Under the pieces are notes generated by a model. That model did not search any database, was not told the DNA's origin, and saw nothing but the letters and a program-made list of their open reading frames with translations. The position numbers and the translations under genes were made by a program. 64,000 bases of DNA from Tenebrio molitor (Eukaryota; Arthropoda; Insecta; Coleoptera; Tenebrionidae): contig NC_091049.1 in NCBI RefSeq assembly GCF_963966145.1, positions 2,604,001-2,668,000 of the forward strand, read 5' to 3'. Below are positions 1 to 10,644 of this stretch, one piece after another; the first letter of the stretch is position 1, and each line of letters opens with the position of its first letter.

Positions 1-683
1 GGTTAAAATGCTTCGTTACTTTAGTTACCCATTGTTATAACAATGTTTTCTTACATTTTAATCTGTAGTTAAATTTAACTCACGTTGGTGCAACCGGCCC
101 TTAAAGTTCTTTTTTTAAAACAATTGTCAAGGTGTTGTCATGCTGGTATGAATCACTAGTTATTTGATGGTTATTAGGTTGGCAACGTAAAATGTCAATT
201 GTATGTGTCAGCCATTTTGATTGGACGGCAGTTGCATTTGTGCTACTGAAGCCGCAGTTACGGGTATCAAGAAGAACTGTTTAAGTTGGTTATGCTGAAT
301 TTTATTTTTAAATGGTACAACTGGAGTAACTTCCGGTTGTTGATGGCTTCACACTGACAGCCGCATCACTGACAAGTCAAATTTGGCATTTCAAATTAAA
401 TTAAACATGCTGGTGAATCGTTCCAGAGAAGAGTTAATTTATGTTTAGAGCAAAATGGGGAGCACTTCGAGAATTTCTTTTAGCTGATTTTTACATGATT
501 ATTTTGAATTCTAACTTTGATTACTTTTTGCCGTTAATTTTTACTCTCATAGCCTACCATTTTGTCGTAAAAAATTTGTTACACAGTCTAGGACTGGTTT
601 ACAAATCTATGAGGGGCATGATGACCAACTCAATAGACCGGGACCAATGGCTTAACGTGACTTCCGAATCACGAGACAGAATA

Positions 684-775
684 TAGCCCTTTTTTTTTTT
701 CGCCCTGGGTCGGAATTGAACCCGCGACCCTCGCGTCCCTGAGCCGAAACGGACTCCCTTAGGCTATATTCTGCT
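684..775 (-). repeat. tRNA-like / SINE fragment
   Basis: Read on the minus strand, this stretch contains GGGTTCAATTCC, which matches the pol III B box (GGTTCRANNCC), inside a T-arm-like stem GGTCG/CGACC. A tract TAGCCTAAGGGAGTCC lies upstream in the place of an A box, and an A-run follows. The whole is bracketed by an inverted AGAATATAGCC. I cannot fold a complete cloverleaf with an anticodon arm, so a tRNA-derived SINE piece is likelier than a working tRNA. Confidence 0.4.
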
Positions 776-1315
776 ACGTCAGATATCTGTCAAATAAACC
801 CACAAAACATATCCGGGTGTAGTGTTGTAAATAGCCGAATAAAAAAATGTTCTTAATTGTATTGCCAACTTAAACAGTCCTTCTTGATCACTTTTAAATT
901 TAAAATAAAAAGTAAAATGAGTTTCCGAAAGCAGGGATATGGACGGCCCCTGACACAACTAGAAAAATAATGGTCTTTATTTCTTCTCTTTTGAATAAAA
1001 TTTGCCTACACCCGAAACTTTTCTGACATTTGAAAATTAATGACATAACCTCAAACCTGATCGAGGAAGATTTTACGATACTGGTGTTCTGAAATGAAAG
1101 GTTTTAGGGTGGTACAGTTTGGTCTTTGAGGGAATTTAGACATGACCTAACAATTGTTAAAAAAAAGACTTTATACAACAGTGTATTTATTTAATTTTTA
1201 TTATTATTTTATCAATAAACTCTAATCTGATTTTCTTCTGTTATTTCACCCAAGTGCAGAACAAAATTGTAGTTTTTACAAATCTGCAGAGATTTTTGAA
1301 TATCTCTTCTATGTA

Positions 1316-1470
1316 TTGGGTAATTCAAAATGATTGTGGATAAGTATGACAACTATGTACGAAAATTTATGTGGCAACTGTGTGAATTGACATTTTTGTG
1401 ACAGTTTATAGCCGCGTAATTTGGAAATTGTCAAGTTAATATGCAATGTTATAAAAATTGTGGAATTCTT
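1316..1470. repeat. half copy of TTGGGTGATTC MITE
   Basis: This is one arm of the palindromic MITE seen whole at 33395, 39929 and 57023. It starts TTGGGTAATTCAAAATGATT directly after a TA and runs through the shared ACTATGTACGAAAATTTATG core, then loses similarity, so the partner arm is missing. Confidence 0.6.
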
Positions 1471-1569
1471 TTGCGAATTTTGCAAAATGTTATAGAGAAA
1501 AGTTTCATAAATTGGTGAGTTCTTCCACTGTTTAAAATTAACACACGTATTTCAGGTATACCCTGTATT

Positions 1570-1690
1570 AAAAAACAAGTTTCATAAGACCAGTCTTGAA
1601 GCACGAATTCAAGTTTAAAAAGCGAGTAGCGTAGCTACGAGTTATTTTAAAGAATGAGTGCTTCAAGGTCTTATGAAACGAGTTTTTTAC
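1570..1690. repeat. foldback repeat with CGAGT core
   Basis: The left arm AACAAGTTTCATAAGACC pairs with the right arm GGTCTTATGAAACGAGTT. The centre is GCGAGTAGCGTAGCTACGAG, itself palindromic. Similar foldbacks with a CGAGT/ACTCG centre occur at 13488, 56240 and 58590. It has no coding capacity. Confidence 0.55.
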
Positions 1691-2620
1691 ACTATATTTT
1701 GTAATTTGCCCTTTTAATGCCGTTTTTAAACATTTTTTTTACTTTAGTCGATTTAGGGATTTTTGTGGCGGTTGGTAATGTCTTAATTTTAACAGTAAAA
1801 ATTTGATCTAGTCGCCTTTTGTTTTATCCAAATTCTGTCACAAAACACGAATATGGAAGATAATCAAGATAATCTTGCCCCCTGAAAAATGTGAAATTTC
1901 CAAAAACACGGTCAAATTTTTCCGCTGGACACTTCCTATTCTTGACACATTTTCTAATTTAAACTGACATGCATGACAAGATAATTCCGCATCAAGCTTT
2001 GCCAACATAAAAATTTTTGTAAAATGTTTCGTGAATTAATGGCTGTAATGACATCGCAGATGATGACGACATGACGTCGCGCTCATTAATATGTCTTAAA
2101 GAATCAAAATGGAGGCAAATTACAAAAAATTATCTAAAGTTTGGTCGATCTACCGCGAGATCACTTAAATTTATAATAAAGTAGGCGCGATTGCAGATTC
2201 TGATAATTGCGTCGCTGTGCAAATTAGAGGTTATGTAAATATTTTGACGTTTCTCATGTTCCATCGTTTTAATTTAAAAGAAATGATGGACTAGAAAATA
2301 ATACAGTTTTATTGACAATCATAGAAAATGTTCAAAGTGTTATCCCCCGGCTTTTAACTCATCGTTTCATATTTTGCATTGAATTTTGAAGGGTCACTTT
2401 AACAATTCAAATCAAGTTGTCAGCAGTGTTGGTCATGTTAGCCCAGAAGATAAAGGTAACTCTTCTTTTGTTTGGTCGACTCTGTCATTTTCATTTCTTG
2501 TGAAAGAAAAATCTTGGCAGAGAGACACTAAAGACAAATCTATTTGTCAAAATTAGGAAACTTGGATCAAAGAATATTTATTTAAAAGAAAATCAATTAT
2601 TCGAAATGACAAGATACAGA

Positions 2621-3516
2621 TTACAGACCATCAAAAAGCTCAGTAAGAGGTAACTTTTCCAAGAAGTTGTTGAAAACTCTCTCATAACATTGCGCATAAC
2701 TGTCAAAGTAAATAGGTAAACTGTACTCAAGCACTTTCTTCATGTTCGCACTGAGTTCTCGATTAAACGCTTCGTTTAAAATCTTGTCCTTGAATAAATT
2801 CTCAAAATGGAACGTCATCGATTGCATGTTCATGTCCAGTTTGGTGTCGATCACCAAAAAATAATCTCGTTTGTCTCTCGTGTAATCCTCGAATGTAAAA
2901 GTAAGCGTGTAAGTAGCATTTTCTGAAATAATCCGTGGAGTCTCTTCATCCTTGATAGGTTATGCAACACTCACGTGCAGTGGCAACTGCAGGACCTGCG
3001 GTATCAATTGGCATAAGAAACATCACGCCTTTAGCTTCATAGTCCAGTTCGTAGCGAACTTCTGGATTGGTGATTGCCATGGTCATTGTTTTTTCTTCGA
3101 AATTCATTCTGTTTAGAAAAATGACACTTTTTGAGAACGCAATGGTAATGACGCTTACCTACGTTGCTTTCAAGTAGGTGATTTTGGTGTGACCAAAAAT
3201 CCTGTAGTTCTTCAATTTGTTATCAAAATTTCCGTTCTTGACAGCTTTGGATAAAATGATCGGTACAAAAAACGGTTCGAAACTTGGCAGATTGTACTCT
3301 TCCATTGGTTTATCCAGTTGAGAGATGGCGTTCTTGATGGCTTCAGATAAACAGTTGTCGAAATCAATTTTTCTCTTGTCGCATTTTGTAAATGTTGAAG
3401 CTAAAACAATCACACTCTTAAGTGAACAATTTCCTCAGAAGAAATCATTTACGCAGTTTTACAGGGTTGCAAAAGTTCGCCAAACACAAGACACAAGAAA
3501 ATAGTAAAGTATTCAT
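2621..3516 (-). CDS. takeout/JHBP-like secreted protein, gene 1 (sub-type A)
   Basis: Exons in reading order: 3516-3453, 3400-3163, 3108-2975, 2922-2621 (64+238+134+302 nt, 245 aa). The product starts MNTLLFSCVLCLANFCNP, a signal peptide, so it should be secreted. It then carries the takeout N-terminal cysteine pair (KC28DKRKIDFDNC38), the central ITNPEVRYELDYEAKG strand region, and the C-terminal FNNFLEKLPLTELFDGL. The family (Pfam JHBP) forms a long hydrophobic pocket that binds small lipids such as juvenile hormone; the ligand here is unknown. Promoter and exon 1 resemble gene 4, but exons 2-4 resemble genes 5 and 8, so it looks chimeric. The exon 2 donor lies in GTAGGTAAG, discussed in the findings. 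TATA-like box near 3560. Confidence 0.88.
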
Positions 3517-3658
3517 TTTGAAATGGTGCGACAGTCTGGGCATAGGTGTGCTTTCGTCTATTTATATGAGAGGAATTGTTTAAAATCCCATTTGTAAACT
3601 TGTTGCAGACTCATATTAACAATTCAACTTTCTCGTTTCTTTTTTTTTTTCTTTATCT

Positions 3659-3680
3659 TCCAGTTTATTCAAGGTTTGCT
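3659..3680 (-). promoter_or_regulatory. conserved upstream box of takeout-like genes (gene 1 copy)
   Basis: Minus-strand AACCTTGAATAAACTGGAA about 150 bp before the gene 1 ATG. The same 19-mer, or a close variant, precedes genes 2, 4-11, 13 and the pseudogene at a similar distance and is followed by a CTGCAACGAGTTTACAAA-type box and TATAAATA. Constant spacing suggests a core regulatory module; the factor is unknown. Confidence 0.55.
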
Positions 3681-3901
3681 TCATTATGTTTCTTATTTTT
3701 CACGACAAAATTTTTAAAATCGTATTCTGAACTAAGGAAAAATGCTTTTTTCTCCCTTGCATCTGTATCTTCACTTCCGTGGGTCCACTCGTCAGGCATT
3801 AAATCCGACTCAGAAGAGTGACATTTTTTGATTGCTATTCATAACAGAACACCGCACCGTTTCAAAATCCGTCTCCGACGCTGCTTGAAAAATACTTAAT
3901 T

Positions 3902-5572
3902 AACAACAACAAAATGCTTTATTTTGCCCTACGGGCTTTCGGATTCCTGATTACAAAACATACATAAAAATAACAATTTATTCTTCTCCCTCACTTCTCT
4001 CGTTCTCCATTCTTTCTCTCCTCTTCCTTACTCTTTCATCCATCTCCCTGCCGTCTTCGCTCCATTTTTCTCCCCCTTCCCTTCTCTTTCTCTCTCACAT
4101 TTCGCCGCATGTGTTCGATCTTCTCACTGTCCTCACGTCACCTCCTGCACCTTCTCTCTCTCTTCTCCTTCCTTCCCATTCCTGTTCTCTCTCTCCTCGT
4201 CCCCACCTCTGCAATCCGCTATCATTTTCCTCTCTCACACACACTCTCTCCCCTCCCTATTGTACTTCGATTCTCTTAGTCTCTCTCTTCTCTCTTATTT
4301 TTCTGTGTCTTTGTCCCTCTACCTTTTTATTCACCTTCTCCTTGTACATTTTCTCGCCGAGCCGTCTTCTTATTCTCTCCTTCTTCTAGCAAATTTTCTT
4401 CAGTTTCTCCTGTCTCTTATCCCATCTAAACCAGTCCCCGTTTATCTGTATTTTCCTGTATCCTATTTTCACCCTTTTTCCTCTATCTCTCTCCTCTCTG
4501 GCCAACTCTCTTAACTTCTTTTGTGTTTCCCTTTCTTCTTTTGTCAAATCGTCATCTATATACATCCTCTCACCTTTTTTTTCCTTTAACTTACTCTTAC
4601 TTAGCATTATGTTCTTCTTCTGCTCCCAATTTTCTATTTTTGCCAGCATCATCTTATCTTTATTTATTTTAAATGCTTCCTTTACATTCACTTTCACCCC
4701 TATCTCCCTTTCTAACCATTCTTCCACCCCCCTCTCTACATTTCCACTTATTGCTCCTATTCCAGTTATTATAACATTATTCTTCCTCTCCTTCTTTTCT
4801 CTTTGTTCCATCTTTTCCTCTATCATTTCCATCCTTTTCATCCAATCTGCCTTCTCCAACTGCCCTTTTTCTTCTCTTCCTCTCATCTCCTCTCTCACTG
4901 TCGCTAATTCTTTCCTTAGCTCCCCATTCTCCTCTCTCACTGCCGCTAATTCCTTTCTTAGTGTTTTGATCTCCTCTCTCATCTCTCTTATCATGGTTGT
5001 TTTCATTTCCTTATCCATTTCCTTGCTTTGATTTTCTTCTTGGCTTCTATTTGGTGATCTTCTCGTTCTGGAACTATTTCTGAGTGGGTTCTTGCCTTCT
5101 TTCGACGTTCTACCCTCTTCTCTTTCTCTCTTGCTGCTTTCTTTCCTTACTTCTGACGATTTCAATATGTCCTCTCTTTCTTGCTCTCCCTCCTTCTCTC
5201 TCGCTGCCGCTAATTCCTTTCTTCGTGCTCTGCTCTCCTCTACTATTCCCGCCATATCCTCTTTTATCTCTCTGAGCACTGTTTCTATTTTCTCCTCTAT
5301 TTCTTTGGTTTGATTTCTTTCTTCGCCTCTACTTGGGGATCTTTCGGTTCTGGAACTCTTTCTGAATGGGTTCAGACCTTCTTCCGACATCCTACCCTCT
5401 TCTCTTTCTCTCTTGCTGCTTTCTTTCCTTGCTTTCGGCGATTTCGGCATGCCCTCTCTTTCTTGCCCGCTGTCTTCTCCTTATCACCTCTCACTCACTC
5501 GTCGTTGTTTACGTTTGCTATCGCTGCACTTTTTCCACGTCTGCTCGCTATCGCTGCCAAACCAGGAATCCC
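3902..5572 (-). mobile_element. APE-type non-LTR retrotransposon copy A, internally deleted
   Basis: Minus-strand copy flanked by a perfect 15-bp direct repeat GAAAAATACTTAATT (3887-3901 and 5573-5587). The 3' end carries the shared GCCCTACGGGC motif and a short GTT-type tail. It keeps ORF1 (4386-5450). The stretch 3960-4385 matches only the end of ORF2 of copy B (the HM.R...EMRERE region near 21530), so endonuclease and reverse transcriptase are deleted. The unoccupied paralogous site is present at about 23480-23520, between genes 6 and 7. Confidence 0.85.
4386..5450 (-). CDS. LINE ORF1-like coiled-coil protein (copy A)
   Basis: Open 354-aa frame. The first half is Lys/Glu/Arg-rich, with an internal duplication (KESSKREREEGR at about residues 9 and 99) and a long predicted coiled coil (RKELAAVREENGELRKELA). 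The second half has the RNA-binding-like block KKERKNNVIITGI...KEAFKINKDKMMLAKI, shared with the ORF1 of copy B (18320-18967). It probably acts as an ORF1-type nucleic-acid chaperone for retrotransposition. It belongs to the mobile element, not to the host gene set. The frame is intact although ORF2 is gone. Confidence 0.75.
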   Translation of the reverse strand: MPKSPKARKESSKREREEGRMSEEGLNPFRKSSRTERSPSRGEERNQTKEIEEKIETVLREIKEDMAGIVEESRARRKELAAAREKEGEQEREDILKSSEVRKESSKREREEGRTSKEGKNPLRNSSRTRRSPNRSQEENQSKEMDKEMKTTMIREMREEIKTLRKELAAVREENGELRKELATVREEMRGREEKGQLEKADWMKRMEMIEEKMEQREKKERKNNVIITGIGAISGNVERGVEEWLEREIGVKVNVKEAFKINKDKMMLAKIENWEQKKNIMLSKSKLKEKKGERMYIDDDLTKEERETQKKLRELAREERDRGKRVKIGYRKIQINGDWFRWDKRQEKLKKIC

Positions 5573-5987
5573 GAAAAATACTTAATTTTGGTGGCAATAA
5601 AAACGATTTCAGTTTTCTTTTCATCTTGAACTGATAACCAGACGACCACAGATGCCAGACACAAAACAACAAATGACAAGTGGCTATTGCGAAGAGTAGA
5701 AGATTCCTCTGGTTTAGACTTGTACTTTGACGAAATCAGCTTTTTGACAACAGTTTGGGAATTATTGAACTGACATCAAGATTAGTTCGAGTCGTAAATA
5801 ATTCATAGATAAAATAATTACAATGCTGAATCTACCATGTAACATTTTCTTGTGAAGAACATCATGATAAGAACGAAGTTCTACTGTTTTAGGGACGAAA
5901 ACATTCACTTCTGTTGAAAATCTTCAAATATGAATTGACTTTTATTTATTTATACAATTATCAGCCATCATAAAAAAACATTACAAA

Positions 5988-6882
5988 TTAAACACCATCG
6001 AACAAGTCAATGAGAGGCACTTTTCCCAAAAAATTGTTCAACACATTCCCATAACCTTGGGCGTAACTGTCAAAATAAATGGCTTTAAATTGTTCAAAAA
6101 CTGTTTTCCAGTTTTGGTTTATTTCCCGATTGAATCCGTCATTTAGAATCTCATCTTTGAACAAATTTCCAAAATGGAATTTCAAAGACTCTGGATGCGA
6201 ATCCAGTTTGCTCTCAATCACCAGTAAATAATCTTGATTGTCCTTGGTATACTCTTCGAATGTAAAGTTAAGCGTGTACTGCACATTTTCTAAAATTATT
6301 TCTGAAATGTAATTAATTTTTGGTGCGTCAAAAGTACTTACGTCCAATTACAAGTGCAGGACCTGAAGCGTCAATTGGCAGAAGAAACATTACTCCTTTA
6401 GCTTCATAGTCCAATTCGTACCGAACTTCAGGATTGGTGATTGTTATGGTCAGTGTCTTATTTTCGAAATTCATTCTATTGGGAGAAATGGTAGTTTTTA
6501 TAAAGACGTAGTGTATTGTCATTCCTCACGTTGCTTTCAAATCGGTGATTTTGGTGTGGCCAAAGATCCTGTAGTTTTTGAACTTGGCGTGAAAATTATT
6601 TATTGTTCCCGTTTTGGGTAAAAACATCGGCAAGAAAAGTGGTTCGAAACTTGGCAAATTATATTCCTTCAGTGGTTTGTCCAGTTGGGTGATGGTTTTC
6701 TTGATGGCTCCAGATAAACAGTCGTTGAAATCGATTTTTCGCTTGTCACATTTTGTAACTGTTGGAGCTAAAACAGTCACAGATTTATGTGAAGAATTTT
6801 TGCCAAGAAATTATTTACGCGGTGTTGTAGGATTACAAAAGTTCACCAAACACAACACACCGAAACATGCTAATGCCTTCAT
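5988..6882 (-). CDS. takeout/JHBP-like secreted protein, gene 2 (sub-type B)
   Basis: Exons 6882-6819, 6767-6530, 6475-6342, 6289-5988 (64+238+134+302 nt). The signal peptide starts MKALACFGVLCLVNFC. The cysteine pair is KCDKRKIDFNDC; the B-type marks are LKEYNLPSFEPLFLPMFLPK and FREINQNWKTV, and the protein ends IDLFDGV. Nearest relative is gene 6 on the other strand, including its 3' flank (5700-5980 versus 23130-23500), so the two were produced by an inverted block duplication. Exon 2 uses a GTGAGG donor. Upstream box at about 7035-7055, AATAAA-type signals below 5988. Confidence 0.87.
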
Positions 6883-8300
6883 TTTGAAATGGTCGTTGTT
6901 GTCAACACTGCAAGAAAAGATGTGTTGTCTTGTATTTTATACGTGGAGAAGAATTATTCTAAATCACATTTGTAAACTCGTTGCAGACGTTCCAAAGACT
7001 GAATTTTTCTGACTGGTTTTTTATTGTTTATTTTCCAGTTTACTCAAGGTTTGCATCATAATATCTTTATTAATTTTATTTCGGATAAGAAGACTTAAAA
7101 AACTCGTCTAAACTTAGTCAACTTAATTTCAGTGTCTAATCTGTCGTAGAGAAGTTAAATAATCTCTATGAGTCAATGTGCTGAAGTTTCAAGAGAAGGA
7201 GGAACGAATGAAAGAAACTGAAAGCGTGGTGATCTGTGATATCGAAGACGGTTACAGCCTTCAAAAATACTTTCCTTTATAACTTACATTTCTTCTTGTA
7301 AATCAAATGGTTCTTCATCTTCTTCATTATGAGTTTCTGCTTTTTCAGCTATTTCGTAGAAAGAACCAACTTTGAATCTTGCTTTTTTAGAACAGATTTT
7401 GCATTGTTATTGAGTCACATCAAATCTTGCCTTTCTAAGAAACTTCATTTCTTTCTAGAAGACTTAATTCATGATTGATTTCTTAATTGGAAAAGCTCTA
7501 TGTCAGCTTTACAATATCTGTACAATAAAAAAATCCAGAAAATATTATTAAGCATCTAGATCTTTGTAAACTTCCAATGAACACAAGAAGAATTCTGTTC
7601 ATTTTAGTCCAAAAAAGAAAGTTTTTTTTTGCTTGGTTGACTCTGTAATTTTCATTTCTTGTGAAACAGAAATCTTGGCAGAGAGACTAAAGACAAATAT
7701 ATTTAGTAAAATTAAGAAACTTGGATCAAATTGAAGATAAATCGTCTTCATAAGCCAATGTACTCGAGATTCTAGAGAAGGGGAAGGAATGAAAGAAACT
7801 AAAAGATGGTAAATTATGATATCGAAGAATTACTTGTAGCTATTGATAACAACAACTAAAAATCTTTACTTTCGTAACGTAAATCTTTTCATGTAAATCA
7901 AATGATTCATTCTTCTTCTTCTCCATTCTCAGGTGTTCTAGCTATTCCTTATGAAGAACCGTTTCTGAATCTTGCTTTATCGGAAAAACTTGCATGGTTT
8001 GTCAGTCACATCAAATTTTGCCCTTCTAGCAAATCTCATTTCTTTATGAAGGATTATGTCATTATGCCGCTTCGTCCTTCAAACAATTAAGTAACTACGA
8101 TAAAGTCTCTAGAAGAGGGTTTTAAAGCTTGTAGGTCATTGTAATGTTCCAACCAGAAGAAGAAGAAGTTCTATTTTTTTGTCAGGGGGACAATAAAAAT
8201 AAATCTACTTGAGCAGATCGTCACAATCAGCAATCTAACAGACATGGGAAGACTTCACCAGAAGAAAACTACCAAAATAAAATCAAATTTTATTTAATAA
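6883..8300. other. duplicated intergenic spacer upstream of gene 2
   Basis: It contains the gene 2 promoter (box near 7040). Next comes a spacer segment (7140-7560) that recurs downstream of genes 5 and 8 in the opposite orientation (18080-18260, 32000-32310). A second, more diverged copy of the same spacer follows at about 7620-8100 (shared CTTGGCAGAGAGAC and ATATCGAAGA blocks). No gene is seen. Around 7270-7290 it also supplies an empty site for LINE copy B (AACTTACAT without the insert). Confidence 0.6.
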
Positions 8301-8615
8301 ATCACTACCACGATAAAAATAAATGTCAAAGAATTCTTAGAATACTTAGAATACTGTTTGCGATAATAACATTTTTTTTGCTTGTCCGAATTGATAAACA
8401 ATCCCGATCTATTTATAACTTTTATCTTTCTTATACATCACACCGATAAAAAAAATTAATGCATGTTTCTAATTTTATAAAATTTCATTTCTCTCCACAT
8501 GAATCAAACCGGTTTACTTGTTTCAAATTGCAAGTCATTTCTATTAATAGTTTTTAATGGGTTTATTTAATCGTAGTAAAATGTATCTTATCATCTATTT
8601 TTGTCTCCTATTATA

Positions 8616-8813
8616 TCGCGTCTTCATTTAAATTTCTCCTCAAACTCGGCGTTGACGAGTCGATTGTGAACGCACCACTCATCAGTCTGCAGTGTAAAAA
8701 CACAAACAACGCAAAAGTGAGGTTAGATTTAAACAGCTGATCCGTGATCCATCATTCTGGTGCGTTCACAATTGACTCTTCAACGCCTACTTTGCGAATA
8801 AATTTAAGACGAA
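8616..8813. repeat. foldback MITE, TTCATTTAAATTT family, copy 1
   Basis: Palindromic element with arms TTCATTTAAATTTCTCCTC / GCGAATAAATTTAAGACG and inner arms GTTGACGAGTCGATTGTGAACGC / GCGTTCACAATTGACTCTTCAAC. The interior AACAGCTGATCCGTGATCC and AAGTGAGGTTAGATTTAAAC is shared with copies at 11534 and 35511. Non-coding. Confidence 0.7.
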
Positions 8814-9213
8814 AACTAGACCAGTTTCTTCTATTCTTTCTGGCCAACTAATATACCTTTCAGTGAACTGAAAGTGTCATTTAATACATTGAAGTAGAAG
8901 TGGCTGCTTTGTAAACAGATAAATCAGAAAAAAGGAAGCTGTAGCTTCTTCTTCCTTTTGAAGATGAATACTCACAATTTCTTCGTTCCAAGAAAAAACG
9001 AGAAGAACAATACCACCAATCGGGAAACGTGGAAACGTCACCGTATGTCTTCACCCACGCATGTCATGTATCAAAAAAATACTCGTTTTTAATCCATCAC
9101 CTCCACTTTTCTTACAGGCCCCTCCTACCAAAACGACTCGACTCACTCAAGATAAAACTATTTCAACAACATCCTGCAGTACTGAATGCAAGTGTCACCC
9201 GAGAGGTCACAAA

Positions 9214-10644
9214 ATGTTTAAACTACTGAGTTACACCTTCCTAACTGTCTTGACTGGTAAGTACTCCCCAAGCAACTCCAAATCGAAGATACTCATCAAT
9301 ACTCTTCCAGTCGATCTCTTGGCGACTTCTGGCGACCTGGCCATAACATGGACATCTCCAGTGCTGGCAAAACTGTATTCCAACGATTCCGCAGTGAATC
9401 CCTTTGACCAGCCCATCACAGAAGACGAAGACTCTTGGATTGGATCTCTGATCAACATAGGCGCGATGATTGGTCCCTTCCCTTATGGCTTCCTCGCCGA
9501 TAAATATGGCCGAAAGATTGGTTTGCTCGCGGTTTCCGTTCCTTACATCGTATCCTATCTCACTCTCGCGTTTTCAAAAACCGTTTACTTGTACTACTTC
9601 GCGAGACTTCTTGGGGGTATCGCCATCGGTGGAGGGTACACTCTTCTCCCGATGTACGTCGCCGAGATCGCCGCAGACTCCAACAGAGGGATGCTGTCAG
9701 CAAGTCTGAATGTCTTTTGGACATTAGGGAATTTGATACCGTACGCCATAGGCCCATACACTTCCATCGTCTGCTTCAACGCCATTCTAGCCTGCATCCC
9801 AGGGGTGTTTTTTGTGTTGTTTTTCACAATAGCACCAGAATCCCCGTACTATCTTGTCGAAAAGAACGATATCATTGGTGCCGAAAAGTCGCTGATGAAG
9901 CTGCGATCGCGGAATAAGAAAGTCGTCGAAAACGACATAGCCAGTATAGATTTGGAGCTAAAACTAAACGAGACCAAAGGAAGTTTCTTGGATTTGTTCA
10001 GATCAAGAGTCTACATGAAGGGCCTCGTCATATCCTTGGTCTTGGTCATGGCCCAACAGCTCTCCGGCATCAACGCGGTACTGTTTTACACCGAAGAGAT
10101 CTTCTCGGCATCCGGCGCTCAAGAAACGTCTCCCGAAATGTCGTCGATCATAACAGGACTCGTCGTGTTCTTGTCCAGCTTTGCCACTCCATTTCTCTCC
10201 GATAGATTGGGCAGGAGGCTGTTGATGCTGATCTCGCTGATGGGGGTGTTCCTGTCGCTCATGGCCCTCAGCGTGTTCTTCTATCTGCGCAGCTCCACGG
10301 ATGTCGACGTCACTGGTATCTCTTGGCTGCCGCTGTTGAGTCTGATCATGTTCTTCGTGATGTACAACTTTGGGATTGGACCCTTGCCGTGGACAGTTTC
10401 TTCGGAGCTGTTTCCGGTCAGTGTTAAGTCGTACGCAGCGTCGCTGGTGTCTTGCGCTTGCTGGACTACTTCGTTCGTCGTGACGAAGTTCTTCAACGAT
10501 TTGAACGAAGATATTGGCCAAGGGGAGACGTTTTGGTTGTTCGGAGGGTTCTGCCTCGCGGCCTGGCTCTTCACTATGTTCTTCGTGCCGGAGACGAAGG
10601 GGAAGAGTTTCCAAGAAATACAAGAGATTTTGGAGAGGAGGTGA
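9214..10644 (+). CDS. Tret1-like facilitated sugar (trehalose) transporter, MFS
   Basis: Exons 9214-9256 and 9311-10644, giving 458 aa. I start at MFKLLSYTFLTVLT because splicing a 54-bp GTAAGT...CCAG intron restores the usual N-terminal TVDLLATSGDLAITWTSP of insect sugar transporters. An upstream ATG at 9061 in the same frame has no family-like sequence. Sugar-porter signatures: GFLADKYGRK (74-83), PESPYYL (about 190), QQLSGIN (263), DRLGRR, PWTVSSELFP and PETKG (441), with about 12 hydrophobic segments. The product should sit in the plasma membrane and move sugars down their gradient; trehalose is suggested only by family. AATAAA at 10724. It interrupts the takeout-like array and is the only unrelated host gene there. 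Confidence 0.9.
   Translation: MFKLLSYTFLTVLTGKYSPSNSKSKILINTLPVDLLATSGDLAITWTSPVLAKLYSNDSAVNPFDQPITEDEDSWIGSLINIGAMIGPFPYGFLADKYGRKIGLLAVSVPYIVSYLTLAFSKTVYLYYFARLLGGIAIGGGYTLLPMYVAEIAADSNRGMLSASLNVFWTLGNLIPYAIGPYTSIVCFNAILACIPGVFFVLFFTIAPESPYYLVEKNDIIGAEKSLMKLRSRNKKVVENDIASIDLELKLNETKGSFLDLFRSRVYMKGLVISLVLVMAQQLSGINAVLFYTEEIFSASGAQETSPEMSSIITGLVVFLSSFATPFLSDRLGRRLLMLISLMGVFLSLMALSVFFYLRSSTDVDVTGISWLPLLSLIMFFVMYNFGIGPLPWTVSSELFPVSVKSYAASLVSCACWTTSFVVTKFFNDLNEDIGQGETFWLFGGFCLAAWLFTMFFVPETKGKSFQEIQEILERR

Larger units (their letters stand above)
1..2600. other. gene-poor flank with repeat fragments
   Basis: I see no supportable gene here; the ORFs are short and unlike any family I know. It holds a tRNA-like/SINE fragment (about 684-775), a half copy of the TTGGGTGATTC MITE (1316-1470) and a foldback repeat (1570-1690). 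At about 2455-2600 lies AT-rich sequence that recurs downstream of takeout-like genes 5 and 8 (17820-17960, 31720-31870), so the duplicated gene block begins here. Confidence 0.6.

Noticed and set aside
441..686. 81-codon ORF at the left end
   Set aside because: No recognisable domain, splice context or conservation within the window; it ends next to the tRNA-like repeat.
684..775. Functional tRNA gene
   Set aside because: Only the B box and T-arm are convincing; I cannot fold an acceptor stem plus anticodon arm.
4111..5634. Plus-strand Ser/Leu/Phe-rich ORFs
   Set aside because: Complement of the LINE copy A ORF1 on the minus strand.
6614..7012. ORFs of 70-150 codons antisense to exon 2 of the takeout-like genes (also 14810, 22086, 34308, 42155)
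   Set aside because: They recur because the sense exon is duplicated; their sequence is the reverse of a real, spliced exon.
9061..9213. Upstream in-frame ATG at 9061 as the start of the transporter
   Set aside because: It would add about 51 residues without family similarity. With the 54-bp intron spliced, starting at 9214 gives a normal Tret1-like N-terminus and length.
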